Below are positions 1 to 6,498 of a stretch of DNA of 18,034 nt, one piece after another. This stretch comes from Lachnospiraceae bacterium UBA3711 (GTDB lineage Bacteria; Bacillota; Clostridia; Lachnospirales; Lachnospiraceae): assembly GCA_002371345.1 (NCBI GenBank), contig DFHY01000052.1:25644-43677 (forward strand), read 5' to 3'. Every line of letters starts with the position of its first letter. The first letter of the stretch is position 1. The position numbers and the translations under genes were made by a program. The notes under the pieces were generated by a model. That model was not told the origin of the DNA. It saw nothing but the letters and a program-made list of their open reading frames with translations, and made no database searches.

Positions 1-38
1 ATGCGGCGATCTTCCGGCGGGGCCTGCGCTCCTATGCC

Positions 39-422
39 TTACAGATCAGCTGCCCAAAGACCATGCAGGTTGCAGTATTCATATACCGCCACAGGCTTGT
101 CTGAACCCACTCTGAACTCCGCGGCCGGCTCTTCTCCGGGCTCAAGGTAATTGATCTGGACGGTCTTCTCAGTCTCCAGCGCTATGAACTGGATATGATG
201 CTCCGGCAGCATCGGATGAACCGCCGAGCCAACCTGAACCTTCACAACATCACCTGTGATCTCAGCCTGAGGCACATGCTTCTCCACGGCGGCGTCAGTG
301 CGGTTCGGCTCGAGAAGCTTCATCGTCTCCCCGCAGCACTTCGGCGTACATCCGGTCTTCTCCCCGATAATCATCACAAAGTTCCCACATCCTTCACAGC
401 GGTAGAATTGCGTCTTTCCCAT
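39..422 (-). CDS. dfx: Desulfoferrodoxin (two-iron superoxide reductase)
   Basis: Superoxide reductase: it reduces superoxide to hydrogen peroxide in the cytoplasm without releasing oxygen, using electrons usually delivered by rubredoxin; typical of anaerobes. The 127-residue length is the usual one for class I desulfoferrodoxins. Both metal sites are visible. The N-terminal desulforedoxin-like Fe(Cys)4 site has C9, C12, C29 and C30. The C-terminal catalytic site has the E47-K48-H49 triad, H69, H75, C117 and H120, matching the four-His one-Cys centre and the Lys/Glu loop of the family. The start is supported by a GAAAGGAG ribosome binding site 9 bases upstream of ATG. It appears to be a single-gene unit with its own promoter (488-516). 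No catalytic residue is missing. Identification is firm. Confidence 0.96.
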   Translation of the reverse strand: MGKTQFYRCEGCGNFVMIIGEKTGCTPKCCGETMKLLEPNRTDAAVEKHVPQAEITGDVVKVQVGSAVHPMLPEHHIQFIALETEKTVQINYLEPGEEPAAEFRVGSDKPVAVYEYCNLHGLWAADL

Positions 423-732
423 TATATTGATCTCCTTTCAACTGCCATTTGGTGATTACAGCGCGAAGCTTTGACCTTTACATCATCATAATATCAAAGA
501 TGCCCTTATAAGTGAACTGCGGCACATGCAAAAACACGCAGCGGCTCCCGGAGTTCAGGTATAAATCCGATGTTCAGTACGATTTGACAGGCAAATCTCT
601 TTGTGGTAAGAAAGCCGGAAAATGTCTCATGAAATGAGGAGATGTACAAGACAGCAAACAGAACCATCAGGCATAAATCCTATTGCTGGTGTATGAAAGT
701 ATCTCTGCTAACAGGATTTCCTGTGATCGGAA
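423..732. other. Intergenic region between nucleoside hydrolase and dfx
   Basis: This 310-bp stretch holds the dfx ribosome binding site and promoter on its left side. The remainder (about 520-732) shows no convincing gene on either strand. I see only short inverted repeats, such as CTCAT/ATGAG around 629-641 and AAATCCT/AGGATTT around 676-719. There is no strong terminator with a T-run behind the nucleoside hydrolase gene. Confidence 0.6.
488..516 (-). promoter_or_regulatory. Putative sigma-A promoter of dfx
   Basis: On the minus strand a TTCACT -35 box (511-516) is followed by a 17-base spacer and a TATTAT -10 box (488-493), about 65 bases upstream of the dfx ATG. The boxes are close to TTGACA/TATAAT and the spacing is ideal. 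I did not find a clear PerR-type palindrome overlapping it. Prediction by pattern only. Confidence 0.5.
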
Positions 733-1686
733 TTATGGCCGGCGCACATTCATAAGCAGCTTCATCAGCTCTCTGCGAAATGCGCTGCCGTCTACATCCC
801 TGACAACAAACACGTTCTTCAGCAGCCCCCGGTTGGCATATGTGTATGCTCCGTCGTATATGACCGTCATGCCTCTGCACATATCCTCAGTGCAGCTGAC
901 ACGCATCGCATGAGCCTCCCCGGAGAAAATGTCCGGGCAGAGCAGATACAGAACCGGAACCGAATCATGCATGGCAACCGCTTCCATCCCTTTATATGCC
1001 GGAGAATCGAAATAAAATGTCAGCATCTTTGACAGCAGCTTCTGAATATCGTCCCCTTTCTCAAGGGTATCTATGTCATCTTTGCGTAAGATGCACTTCA
1101 TAGTAACATCAAGTCCGCACATTACAATCGGAATTCCGGACTGGAAGACCATATCCGCCGCCTCAGGATCCGCCCATATATTGTACTCCGCGGTGGCGGT
1201 GATATTTCCTTCAACGGTCGATCCGCCCATGCAGACGATCTGATCGATCTTCTGCGCCGCGTCAGGAAATGCTCTTACCAACAGCCCGATGTTTGTCAGC
1301 GGACCGATCGTCACCATCGTGACCTTCTCTTCCTGCGGCAGTTCCATGATGCGCTGATAGATATACGCCGCTCCCTGTTCGGAGGAAAGCTGCCTGCTGA
1401 CCCCGCCGGGATTCACATATCCAAGACCATATGCTCCGTGTATGTCACCTGCATGATACGCTTCACGGATCAGTGGTCGATCCGCCCCGCGCACCACACT
1501 GACGTCCTCTCTCCCAAGAAGCTCCGTCAGCCACAACGCATTGTGCGTCACAATATCAATTGTCTGATTCCCCGCAACAGCAGAGATCCCGCAGATATTC
1601 AGCCTGTCATCCGCAGCAAAAGCCGCTGTTATGGCAACCGCGTCATCAATACCAGGATCTGTATCGATCCATATATTTCTTTTCAT
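733..1686 (-). CDS. Inosine-uridine-preferring nucleoside hydrolase family protein
   Basis: Predicted ribonucleoside hydrolase: cleaves the N-glycosidic bond of nucleosides to free base plus ribose, a salvage reaction in the cytoplasm. The N-terminal signature DTDPGIDD (D8, D10, D14, D15) supplies the calcium ligands. A central AEYNIWADPEAA segment matches the family's substrate-binding loop. H240-D241 in the MHDSVPV segment correspond to the catalytic-region His and the calcium Asp. The frame is open further upstream to 1749, but I chose the ATG at 1686 because a TTGGAG ribosome binding site sits 6 bases before it and because family proteins begin with the strand leading to DTDPG. That gives 317 residues, the usual length. 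Base preference (purine or pyrimidine nucleosides) cannot be read from this sequence. No partner gene is adjacent; the next gene upstream is the chimeric ORF. Confidence 0.93.
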   Translation of the reverse strand: MKRNIWIDTDPGIDDAVAITAAFAADDRLNICGISAVAGNQTIDIVTHNALWLTELLGREDVSVVRGADRPLIREAYHAGDIHGAYGLGYVNPGGVSRQLSSEQGAAYIYQRIMELPQEEKVTMVTIGPLTNIGLLVRAFPDAAQKIDQIVCMGGSTVEGNITATAEYNIWADPEAADMVFQSGIPIVMCGLDVTMKCILRKDDIDTLEKGDDIQKLLSKMLTFYFDSPAYKGMEAVAMHDSVPVLYLLCPDIFSGEAHAMRVSCTEDMCRGMTVIYDGAYTYANRGLLKNVFVVRDVDGSAFRRELMKLLMNVRRP

Positions 1687-1885
1687 CCTGAACTCCAATT
1701 CCCAGTTAATAGAACCAGATCCTGCAGATCTGACGAAGAACAACAGCAACTCTGAACCAGCGCACTTTCGGCGACAATACCGAACGCGCCGGCCAGCCTG
1801 GACAGAACGGCCAAATCACAATCTACGATTGCTTGTATAGTCTTAATGCCGTTATCGTAAATAGGATTGTGGGAAACGAAAAAGT

Positions 1886-2998
1886 TTACCGCATTTCCAG
1901 CATCTTTTCCAATTCTTTCACCCTCTGCAAAGCTGCATCACGCTCGCTTACAACTACATTGATCTCTTTGTCTTTAGCGTTGAGCGCCTCGTCTTTCGCA
2001 TCAAGCTCTTTTTTTATTGCATCTCTCTCATCCACTGCCGCATTGCACTTATTTACCGCCGCATCCCGCTCTGCATGCGCTTTCTCGATCTCCCCTCTCA
2101 TCTCGTTACGCACTTCGTAACGCACTTCCCTGCGCTCGCTCTCCACATATTCCTCGAAAGTCATATACGCCTCCTTGACTTCAGGGCTCCTCTTCAGGTC
2201 ATCGATATAACCCAGCAGCTCTTCCAGCTTCGGGCTGCACGCATTCCCCGCGCTCGTATTCCCGACGAATCGAACCAATTCCACCAGGTCTTTAGATATA
2301 TCATCGGGCTTCCCGTCAACATACAGGAACACCGTAACAGCGCCGTCATCAACCTTCAGATCCGGCATCTCCACGCAATGTCTCCTGACAGTATACACCA
2401 TCCTGCCGGCACCAAAAGGATCAAACGATGTGAAGAAGATAACCCACGAATCCGGCAGGTACGCATATGATCTTCCCGCCTGAAGTATCTTGCTGTCTAT
2501 CCTCGAATGATAGTATCTTGCACGCCTCGGCAGGAAATCTTTCGGCTTTCCGGTACTTCCTGATGTATAGATCGCAAAACACGCATCGTGATCATTCGCC
2601 ATCCTGAAGCCCGGCAGAGGCTCCGTCTGCATGATTTCACTCCATGTGTCCTCATTGATTACCAGACAGCAGCCGCAGTCATTCTTAATTGCTTCAATGC
2701 GCTCCGGCGCGTAAGTATCTTCCGCCACCGTAAATGCCGCTCCCGCCTTCCAGACTCCCAGCATGGAGATGAACGGCCTGGCATCCCTCGGCAGCAGAAT
2801 CAGCACAAAGTCCTCGACCCCGATTCCTCTGCCATTCAGATACGCGTAAACACGCGCAGATAAATCATCCGTCTGACGGCGGGTAAAACTCGTCCCTGTC
2901 ACCTCCTCCATCAGAAAAACCGCGTCAGGGTCATGCTCCACCACTTCCGTCCAGCGTTCACACACATATGGTATCCTGCTTAAAAAATCCAGTTTCAT
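1886..2998 (-). CDS. Chimeric ORF: N-terminal half of an adenylation domain fused to a PD-(D/E)XK nuclease tail with coiled coil
   Basis: Residues 1-153 resemble the start of an AMP-binding (adenylation) domain: the A2-like WKAGAAF block, APERIEAI, and the A3 phosphate-binding loop YTSGSTGKPK. Exactly after that loop, near 2539/2540, the homology changes. LPRRARYYHSRID, then SWVIFFTSFDPFGAGRMVYT, then a VDDGAVTVFLYVDGKPDD stretch match the C-terminal half of Rpn/PDDEXK_2 'recombination-promoting nuclease' proteins. Residues from about 258 to 370 are a highly charged coiled coil (RDAAVNK, RDAIKKE and similar), also typical of that family. The adenylation half lacks motifs A4-A10; the nuclease half lacks its PD...D...ExQ catalytic core. 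So neither activity is expected, yet the frame stays open for 370 codons. The start is the ATG at 2998, with GGAG 5 bases upstream; an in-frame ATG at 3013 lacks a good site. It is either a deletion-fusion pseudogene or an assembly join. Confidence 0.8.
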   Translation of the reverse strand: MKLDFLSRIPYVCERWTEVVEHDPDAVFLMEEVTGTSFTRRQTDDLSARVYAYLNGRGIGVEDFVLILLPRDARPFISMLGVWKAGAAFTVAEDTYAPERIEAIKNDCGCCLVINEDTWSEIMQTEPLPGFRMANDHDACFAIYTSGSTGKPKDFLPRRARYYHSRIDSKILQAGRSYAYLPDSWVIFFTSFDPFGAGRMVYTVRRHCVEMPDLKVDDGAVTVFLYVDGKPDDISKDLVELVRFVGNTSAGNACSPKLEELLGYIDDLKRSPEVKEAYMTFEEYVESERREVRYEVRNEMRGEIEKAHAERDAAVNKCNAAVDERDAIKKELDAKDEALNAKDKEINVVVSERDAALQRVKELEKMLEMR

Positions 2999-3328
2999 TG
3001 CCTCTCCATCCACTTGTGCCGATGTATATTATAATCAGCATCCAAGCACGCGCTTCTGAGATTATTATACTATAATATGGCACGCGTTTCAGAAGTAAAA
3101 GATCTATCTTAGATGTAACAGAAAAAGCCATCTGCATTCATTATGCAAATGACTTTCCCTCAGCGTCTTATCCTTATCCCCGAATCAGATCAGCTTGTTC
3201 TTTCCGTTCCTCCTGCAGATATCAATGCAGAGGGTCATTGGCATTGCCGGAAGAACACCGGGAACGGTTCTTCTCTTCCACATAGTGTAGTGCCTAAGGC
3301 TTAATCAACCCTGCAAAACTGCAGCCAT
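2999..3328. other. Intergenic region upstream of the chimeric ORF
   Basis: The part nearest the chimeric ORF (3014-3100) is AT-rich, with TATAAT-like boxes on both strands (for example 3064-3069 minus and 3071-3076 plus), so a promoter is likely, but no -35 box is convincing. It also holds two direct copies of GCACGCG (3046-3052, 3080-3086) and an inverted CTTCTGA/TCAGAAG pair (3053-3059, 3089-3095) around the AT-rich core. A terminator lies at 3122-3154 (separate entry). The stretch 3160-3328 shows one imperfect hairpin (about 3251-3274) and no gene. Confidence 0.5.
3122..3154 (-). terminator. Rho-independent terminator, probably of the esterase gene
   Basis: Read on the minus strand, a 12-bp stem (arms at 3143-3154 and 3126-3137, including two G-U pairs) closes a 5-base loop and runs directly into a T-rich stretch (AAAAA on the plus strand at 3122-3126). 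It lies about 175 bases downstream of the esterase stop codon on the same strand. Confidence 0.65.
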
Positions 3329-4093
3329 TTATATGGGAAGCCACTCAAGAACTTTCCTGATCTGACTGTCCCAGAAGTCCCAGTCATGTCCGGCATCCTC
3401 TTCGTCCCAGGTAACATCGGCTCCATTCTCTTTTAAGAAGTCCCTGAAATCCATGTTCACCTTCAGCAGATCATCCTGCCTTCCGCAAGCCATATAGAAC
3501 CTCGGGATTTCTTTCTTGTTACTGAACATCTCCCTGGCAGCAACCTTGTGATTAAGGTTTGTCTTCGATGCCTCCTCCACATTATCAAAGAGTCCAGGAT
3601 TAGCCTCCTCTGATAAATCATCGAATATATGCAATGCGGAAGACAGCCCTGCTACATGGCTAAACATATCCGAAAACACGATTCCATTTCTCAGTGCGCC
3701 ATAACCTCCCATGGAAAGGCCGGCAATAAAAGTATCCTCCCTCTTGTCAGAAAGAGGAAACATCCTTCTTGTAATCTCAGGAAGCTCCTTCCCGATAAAC
3801 GTCTCATAGTCATTCCATGGAGTTCTGGACTTAAAATAAAAGGCATTATCTCCCGACGGCATAACGACTGCAAGATTCTTTTCCTCTGCCCATTTATGTA
3901 TGCGTGTCTGGCTAACCCAATCCGTATAGTTGCCTAAAAGACCATGCAGCAAATAGAGAGTCTTATACTTATGATCTCCATTCATCAAATACTGATCTTT
4001 ATCTGCATCAAATCTATCCGCTGGCAGGATCACATTTAGCGGAACGATTCGAAACAATGCCTTCGACATATAATTTACTTGTATCAACGCCAT
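3329..4093 (-). CDS. Esterase family alpha/beta hydrolase (putative esterase, PF00756-like)
   Basis: Predicted carboxylesterase of the family that includes tributyrin esterase EstA and S-formylglutathione hydrolases. It has no signal peptide, so it should act in the cytoplasm. The catalytic triad can be placed: Ser127 in GLSMGGYG (nucleophile elbow), Asp207 or Asp208 in GRQDDLL, and His236 in AGHDWDFW. The LLHGLLGN segment (48-55) matches the oxyanion-hole strand. At 254 residues it is of usual length and looks intact. The ATG at 4093 has an AAAGAGG ribosome binding site 8 bases upstream. It sits downstream of the DUF1349 gene on the same strand with about 295 bp between them, and has a terminator of its own at 3122-3154. 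The natural ester (acetyl-carbohydrate, short-chain acyl ester or other) cannot be read from the sequence. Confidence 0.9.
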   Translation of the reverse strand: MALIQVNYMSKALFRIVPLNVILPADRFDADKDQYLMNGDHKYKTLYLLHGLLGNYTDWVSQTRIHKWAEEKNLAVVMPSGDNAFYFKSRTPWNDYETFIGKELPEITRRMFPLSDKREDTFIAGLSMGGYGALRNGIVFSDMFSHVAGLSSALHIFDDLSEEANPGLFDNVEEASKTNLNHKVAAREMFSNKKEIPRFYMACGRQDDLLKVNMDFRDFLKENGADVTWDEEDAGHDWDFWDSQIRKVLEWLPI

Positions 4094-4195
4094 AACATCA
4101 ACCTCTTTGACATCAGTTTTTCATATCCCTGCGGCGTATCCCCTCTTCGCCGCCAAATACGAACGGCTGTGTATAAAACCCTTCTTACCTGAATT

Positions 4196-4303
4196 TTACT
4201 GCTTTAACGAACATCTTTTCTTCTCCATTCTGCTCAAGGCTTTATCTAAAAGAGACTTTAGCTGTATAAGTTCTTCCCGGCTCAGATCAATGCATCCCTC
4301 CAT
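4196..4303 (-). pseudogene. Possible C-terminal remnant of a MarR-like regulator
   Basis: A 35-codon frame whose middle, LSREELIQLKSLLDKALSRM, resembles the last helix of MarR-family regulators (acidic Ser-x-Glu-Glu-Leu followed by a leucine-rich dimerisation helix). There is no ribosome binding site before its ATG. The frame can be read back another 15 codons before an in-frame stop near 4350, so this looks like the tail of a gene whose front is lost rather than a working small protein. The rest of the 4094-4387 interval holds no gene I can support. The match is short and I am not sure of the family. Confidence 0.28.
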
Positions 4304-4387
4304 GGCACGGGGTACAGACAATCTGTGCCTGGTACCTTGTTCAATGTCCCGTCATACCGCTGCTTCACGCCGCAGCTTGAGCTCCTG

Positions 4388-4996
4388 TTATTCAATGTCC
4401 GGCTGCTGCCCATCATGTGCCTTCCACCGGCACTCTGTCATCTCAATATGGGTAAAGGATGCTGTAAAAGAGCCATTCTCAGCACTGCAGGCATAAATAC
4501 CGAACTGAATCTCATCCTGTATATTGAACATATGACAGATACGCATCTGCTTGAAACGCACGCCATCATCCGAATATTCAACGCAGAAATCATCTTCCCT
4601 GCGGCTGAGCCGGAACCATGCCGATTTGATGGAAGCGTCTACATCGACAGAAGCCCAATCTGAATATCCGTTATTGGTTACTACACTGCCAAGCCGCTGA
4701 ATCGACTCATTTTCATACTCCATCGCGGCCTTCAGCCAGTTATCGCTGTCCAAATACATGATGATCCCGCTCTGATCATAACGCACCTTGGTATCGAACT
4801 CCGTCTTTACCACAAAGGAAAAAAACTTCTCTCTTGTTTTCATCTGAAGCACCGGAGCATTATCATTACGAAAATGGTAATAGGTGCGCTGCCACAAGTC
4901 GGTATGCGGCTCGGTGATGATTATCACACGGTTCTCCGTGACAGTGAAATGCTTTGGTTCCCTTGTCCATTCCATCATTTCAGGATTGATCTTCAT
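4388..4996 (-). CDS. DUF1349 family protein (YesU-like, concanavalin-like beta-sandwich)
   Basis: A 202-residue cytoplasmic protein, close to the usual length for this family. The pattern 'FSFVVKTEF ... RYDQSGIIMYLDSDNWLKAAMEYE' followed by SVVTNNGYSDW is characteristic of DUF1349: a YDQ-G-hydrophobic strand, a W-lysine strand and a conserved SDW. The fold is that of concanavalin-like lectins/glucanases and the family is usually linked to carbohydrate use, but no catalytic role is established. I chose the ATG at 4996 rather than the more upstream in-frame ATG at 5047. A GAAAGGAG ribosome binding site lies 7 bases before 4996, overlapping the stop codon of the NifX-like remnant, so the two would be translationally coupled. 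The upstream ATG lies inside that other gene without a site. It appears intact. Confidence 0.85.
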   Translation of the reverse strand: MKINPEMMEWTREPKHFTVTENRVIIITEPHTDLWQRTYYHFRNDNAPVLQMKTREKFFSFVVKTEFDTKVRYDQSGIIMYLDSDNWLKAAMEYENESIQRLGSVVTNNGYSDWASVDVDASIKSAWFRLSRREDDFCVEYSDDGVRFKQMRICHMFNIQDEIQFGIYACSAENGSFTASFTHIEMTECRWKAHDGQQPDIE

Positions 4997-5009
4997 AGCT
5001 GGTCTCCTT

Positions 5010-5192
5010 TCAATGATGATGGCATCCGCTGTGTACCGCGTCTTCATCTGTTTTCAGCGTACCGACAAGCAGTGCCGACACTGCCTCGGCTTTAGTGATG
5101 CTCCCGTCTTCTACATCGTAGAGCTTAAAGAACTCTGTCTTCCCAAAGTGCTGCCATATCTGTCCATTGTCATACGTAACTGCGATCCTCAT
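5010..5192 (-). pseudogene. NifX/NifB-type iron-molybdenum cofactor-binding-like protein with its middle deleted
   Basis: Family members are about 110-130 residue proteins (dinitrogenase iron-molybdenum cofactor biosynthesis family). In non-nitrogen-fixing clostridia they are of unclear function and often end in a His/Cys-rich tail. Here only 60 residues remain. Residues 1-38 match the family N-terminus (MRIAVTYDNGQIWQHFGKTE, then FFKLYDVEDG). Residues from about 39 match the C-terminal helix (SALLVGTLK) and the metal-binding-looking end SGCHHH. The central part, including the usual glycine-rich GGIGGGA loop, is missing, so an in-frame internal deletion of roughly 45-60 codons is inferred. 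The ribosome binding site GGGAGG, 8 bases before ATG, is intact. Gap to the preceding ORF is 3 bases; its stop overlaps the site of the DUF1349 gene. Probably non-functional for cofactor binding. Confidence 0.75.
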
Positions 5193-5195
5193 GTG

Positions 5196-5501
5196 TTAAT
5201 CCTCCCTGTCGTTGTAAAATCCAAATCCATAGCTCAGCATCTCATTATAACTTACATTCGCCTGCTCGCTGGCTTTCTTTTCCTTCCAGGCTTCAATCTC
5301 GCTGCAGATCGCAAGCATCTCGTCAACGACCAGCTCTTCTGTACGGGGTTTTACGTTAATGAGATACGAAATCATCCTTTTCATCGCCTTTTCGCTTCCA
5401 AGGTTTTTCGCAATTGCTTCCCCCAGGTTCTCATGAAAGCCAAGCCGGACCACAGCCTGTACCAGCCGGTCTCTTGTTCTGTTCCATTCACTTCCCGTCA
5501 A
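5196..5501 (-). CDS. Small conserved-looking protein of unknown function
   Basis: A soluble, mostly helical protein of about 101 residues. I do not recognise a named family. Visible features are an N-terminal WNRTRDRLVQAVVRLGF helix, a central GEAIAKNLGSEKAMKRMISY segment, VKPRTEELVVDEMLAIC, a Lys/Glu-rich helix and a Tyr/Phe-rich end. No cysteine cluster, membrane segment or signal peptide is present. The frame is open up to an ATG at 5552, but neither that ATG nor the one at 5528 has a ribosome binding site. A TTG at 5501 is preceded by AGGAAGGGG 6 bases upstream, so I place the start there with moderate certainty. The upstream codons overlap the truncated sirtuin in another frame and may be junk created at its deletion point. 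It lies 3 bases before the NifX-like remnant, in the same probable transcript. Confidence 0.6.
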   Translation of the reverse strand: MTGSEWNRTRDRLVQAVVRLGFHENLGEAIAKNLGSEKAMKRMISYLINVKPRTEELVVDEMLAICSEIEAWKEKKASEQANVSYNEMLSYGFGFYNDRED

Positions 5502-5527
5502 TACATTCCCCTTCCTGCAAGGACACA

Positions 5528-5818
5528 TTAGCAATAATGAATCTCCGGCCATGCCAGGACTCTGTGCGCAGCATTTGGCTCAACCCTCCTGCAATCAAGG
5601 TTCTTCCTGAAATAGTCAAAGAACACCTCAGGACACCTGATCAGGCTGTCGGAGCTTAAGAAATACTCGGGGCTGTATCTGAAAAAGCGTTTATCCTTTT
5701 TCCTGTACAGCCCGTTTTTGCTTCGAAAGTCCGGGATCCCGCTCTCCGTAGATACACCTGCGCCGCCCAAAAACGAGATCGTTTCGGACTCATTAATCAT
5801 CTCCCGGAACGCTTCCAT
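5528..5818 (-). pseudogene. Sir2-family NAD-dependent deacylase, N-terminal fragment
   Basis: The intact enzyme would remove acyl groups from lysine using NAD and is normally about 240 residues. Only 96 codons remain. The NAD-binding signature is clear: GGAGVSTESGIPDFRS at residues 18-33, followed by GLYRKK, YSPEYFLSSDSL, PEVFFDYFRKN and PNAAHRVLAW. The frame then ends in a short unrelated tail (PEIHYC). The part with TQNIDGLH, the catalytic His, the zinc Cys pairs and the rest of the Rossmann fold is absent, so it cannot be active. The start at 5818 has a GTGAGGGG ribosome binding site; the longer open frame to 5971 runs into the opposite-strand IS21 fragment and is not coding. The remainder of the gene seems to have been deleted, bringing the 5196 ORF next to it. 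Confidence 0.88.
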
Positions 5819-5846
5819 CTTCCCCTCACCTGACAGGGAATGGAAA

Positions 5847-6245
5847 CGTGCTAAAGAGCTCAACATCTTTTGGCCGTTAGAAGTCAACGAGACCGATGCC
5901 GTTCTAGCGGAGAAGCTATTTCCATCCGCACAGAAGCAGGTGCCAACAACAAAACGGATGCCTGACTTCAACTACATCCAGAAGGAGTTGCTTCGCAGCG
6001 GAGTCAATAAGGAACTCCTTTGGACAGAATACCTCGAGGAATGCCGCCAGTCCGGCGATGATCCCCTCATGTATTCTCAGTTCTGCTATTACATCCAACA
6101 GGACGAGCAGAAACGCCGCGCTACGATGCATATCAACCGAAAGCCCGGCGAGCAGACCGAGGTCGATTGGGCCGGAGATCCTGCTCAGATCACGGATCCG
6201 GATACCGGTGAGATCATCCCGATATTTCTCTTTGTAGGCGTCATG
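5847..6245 (+). pseudogene. IS21-family IstA transposase fragment
   Basis: About 133 codons of an IstA-type transposase, on the strand opposite to its neighbours. RAKELNIFWPL marks the linker after the helix-turn-helix. RMPDFNYIQKELLRSGV, LLWTEYLEECRQSG, YSQFCYYIQ and then KRRATMHINRKPGE lead to EVDWAGDPAQI, where the Asp of VDWAGD is the first acidic residue of the DDE site. Homology begins abruptly near 5847 (the N-terminal helix-turn-helix is lost) and ends abruptly at FVGVM near 6245 (the remaining catalytic core and the istB gene are lost). A full IstA has roughly 400-500 residues. The open frame in which it lies (5718-6305) is extended on both sides by unrelated sequence; the 5' side overlaps the sirtuin fragment. 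Confidence 0.88.
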
Positions 6246-6355
6246 TGTGTTTTGTCAATAAGGAATCCTCAAAAGTGTGATTTTCTGCGCACGCCACCCG
6301 CCTGATTTGAACTCGCCGGCGCAAATTTCTGCCGCTAAGTGAGGTTTTCTGCACA
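6246..6355 (+). mobile_element. Candidate right end of the IS21-family element
   Basis: Directly after the IstA fragment come two near-identical direct repeats, TTTTCTGCGCACGC (6281-6294) and TTTTCTGCACACGC (6345-6358), 64 bp apart, with a weaker ATTTCTGCCGC at about 6325. Read from the other strand the outer copy begins TGTGCAGAAAA at 6355. IS21-family ends are known to start with TGT, finish in CA and carry several internal copies of a short terminal repeat that bind the transposase. The arrangement fits an element end left after internal deletion. I found no matching left end. The assignment is inference. Confidence 0.45.
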
Positions 6356-6405
6356 CGCAGGCCACTTGACCTGCACTTGATGCTCATTATCTATCAACTC
6401 AGCGC

Positions 6406-6434
6406 TTTACCTGAAACATGCTTCAATATATACT
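6406..6434 (+). promoter_or_regulatory. Putative sigma-A promoter of the threonine aldolase gene
   Basis: TTTACC (6406-6411), a 17-base spacer and TATACT (6429-6434), 64 bases before the ATG. Good spacing and close -10 box. It lies just outside the candidate insertion-sequence end, so the gene keeps its own promoter. Confidence 0.45.
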
Positions 6435-6498
6435 CTTGTCTGAGTGGGCGATCCTCATGAAAGCAACAAAGAACAGATAGGAAAGGACAATTAATACC

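Noticed and set aside
1687..1880. Open minus-strand stretch without a start codon (reading IKTIQAIVDCDLAVLSRLAG) that ends in a TGA overlapping the nucleoside hydrolase ATG
   Set aside because: The ATGA overlap is suggestive of an operon partner, but there is no start codon, no ribosome binding site and no family I can recognise; upstream the frame merely runs through the coiled-coil codons of the chimeric ORF.
4338..4402. TTCAATGTCC repeated near the DUF1349 stop codon (4338-4351 and 4389-4402)
   Set aside because: The shared block is only about 14 bases; it may be a small duplication but there is too little sequence to build on.
5718..5846. Plus-strand N-terminal extension of the IstA frame
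   Set aside because: This part is the complement of the sirtuin start region and has no transposase similarity; the real IstA homology begins at about 5847.
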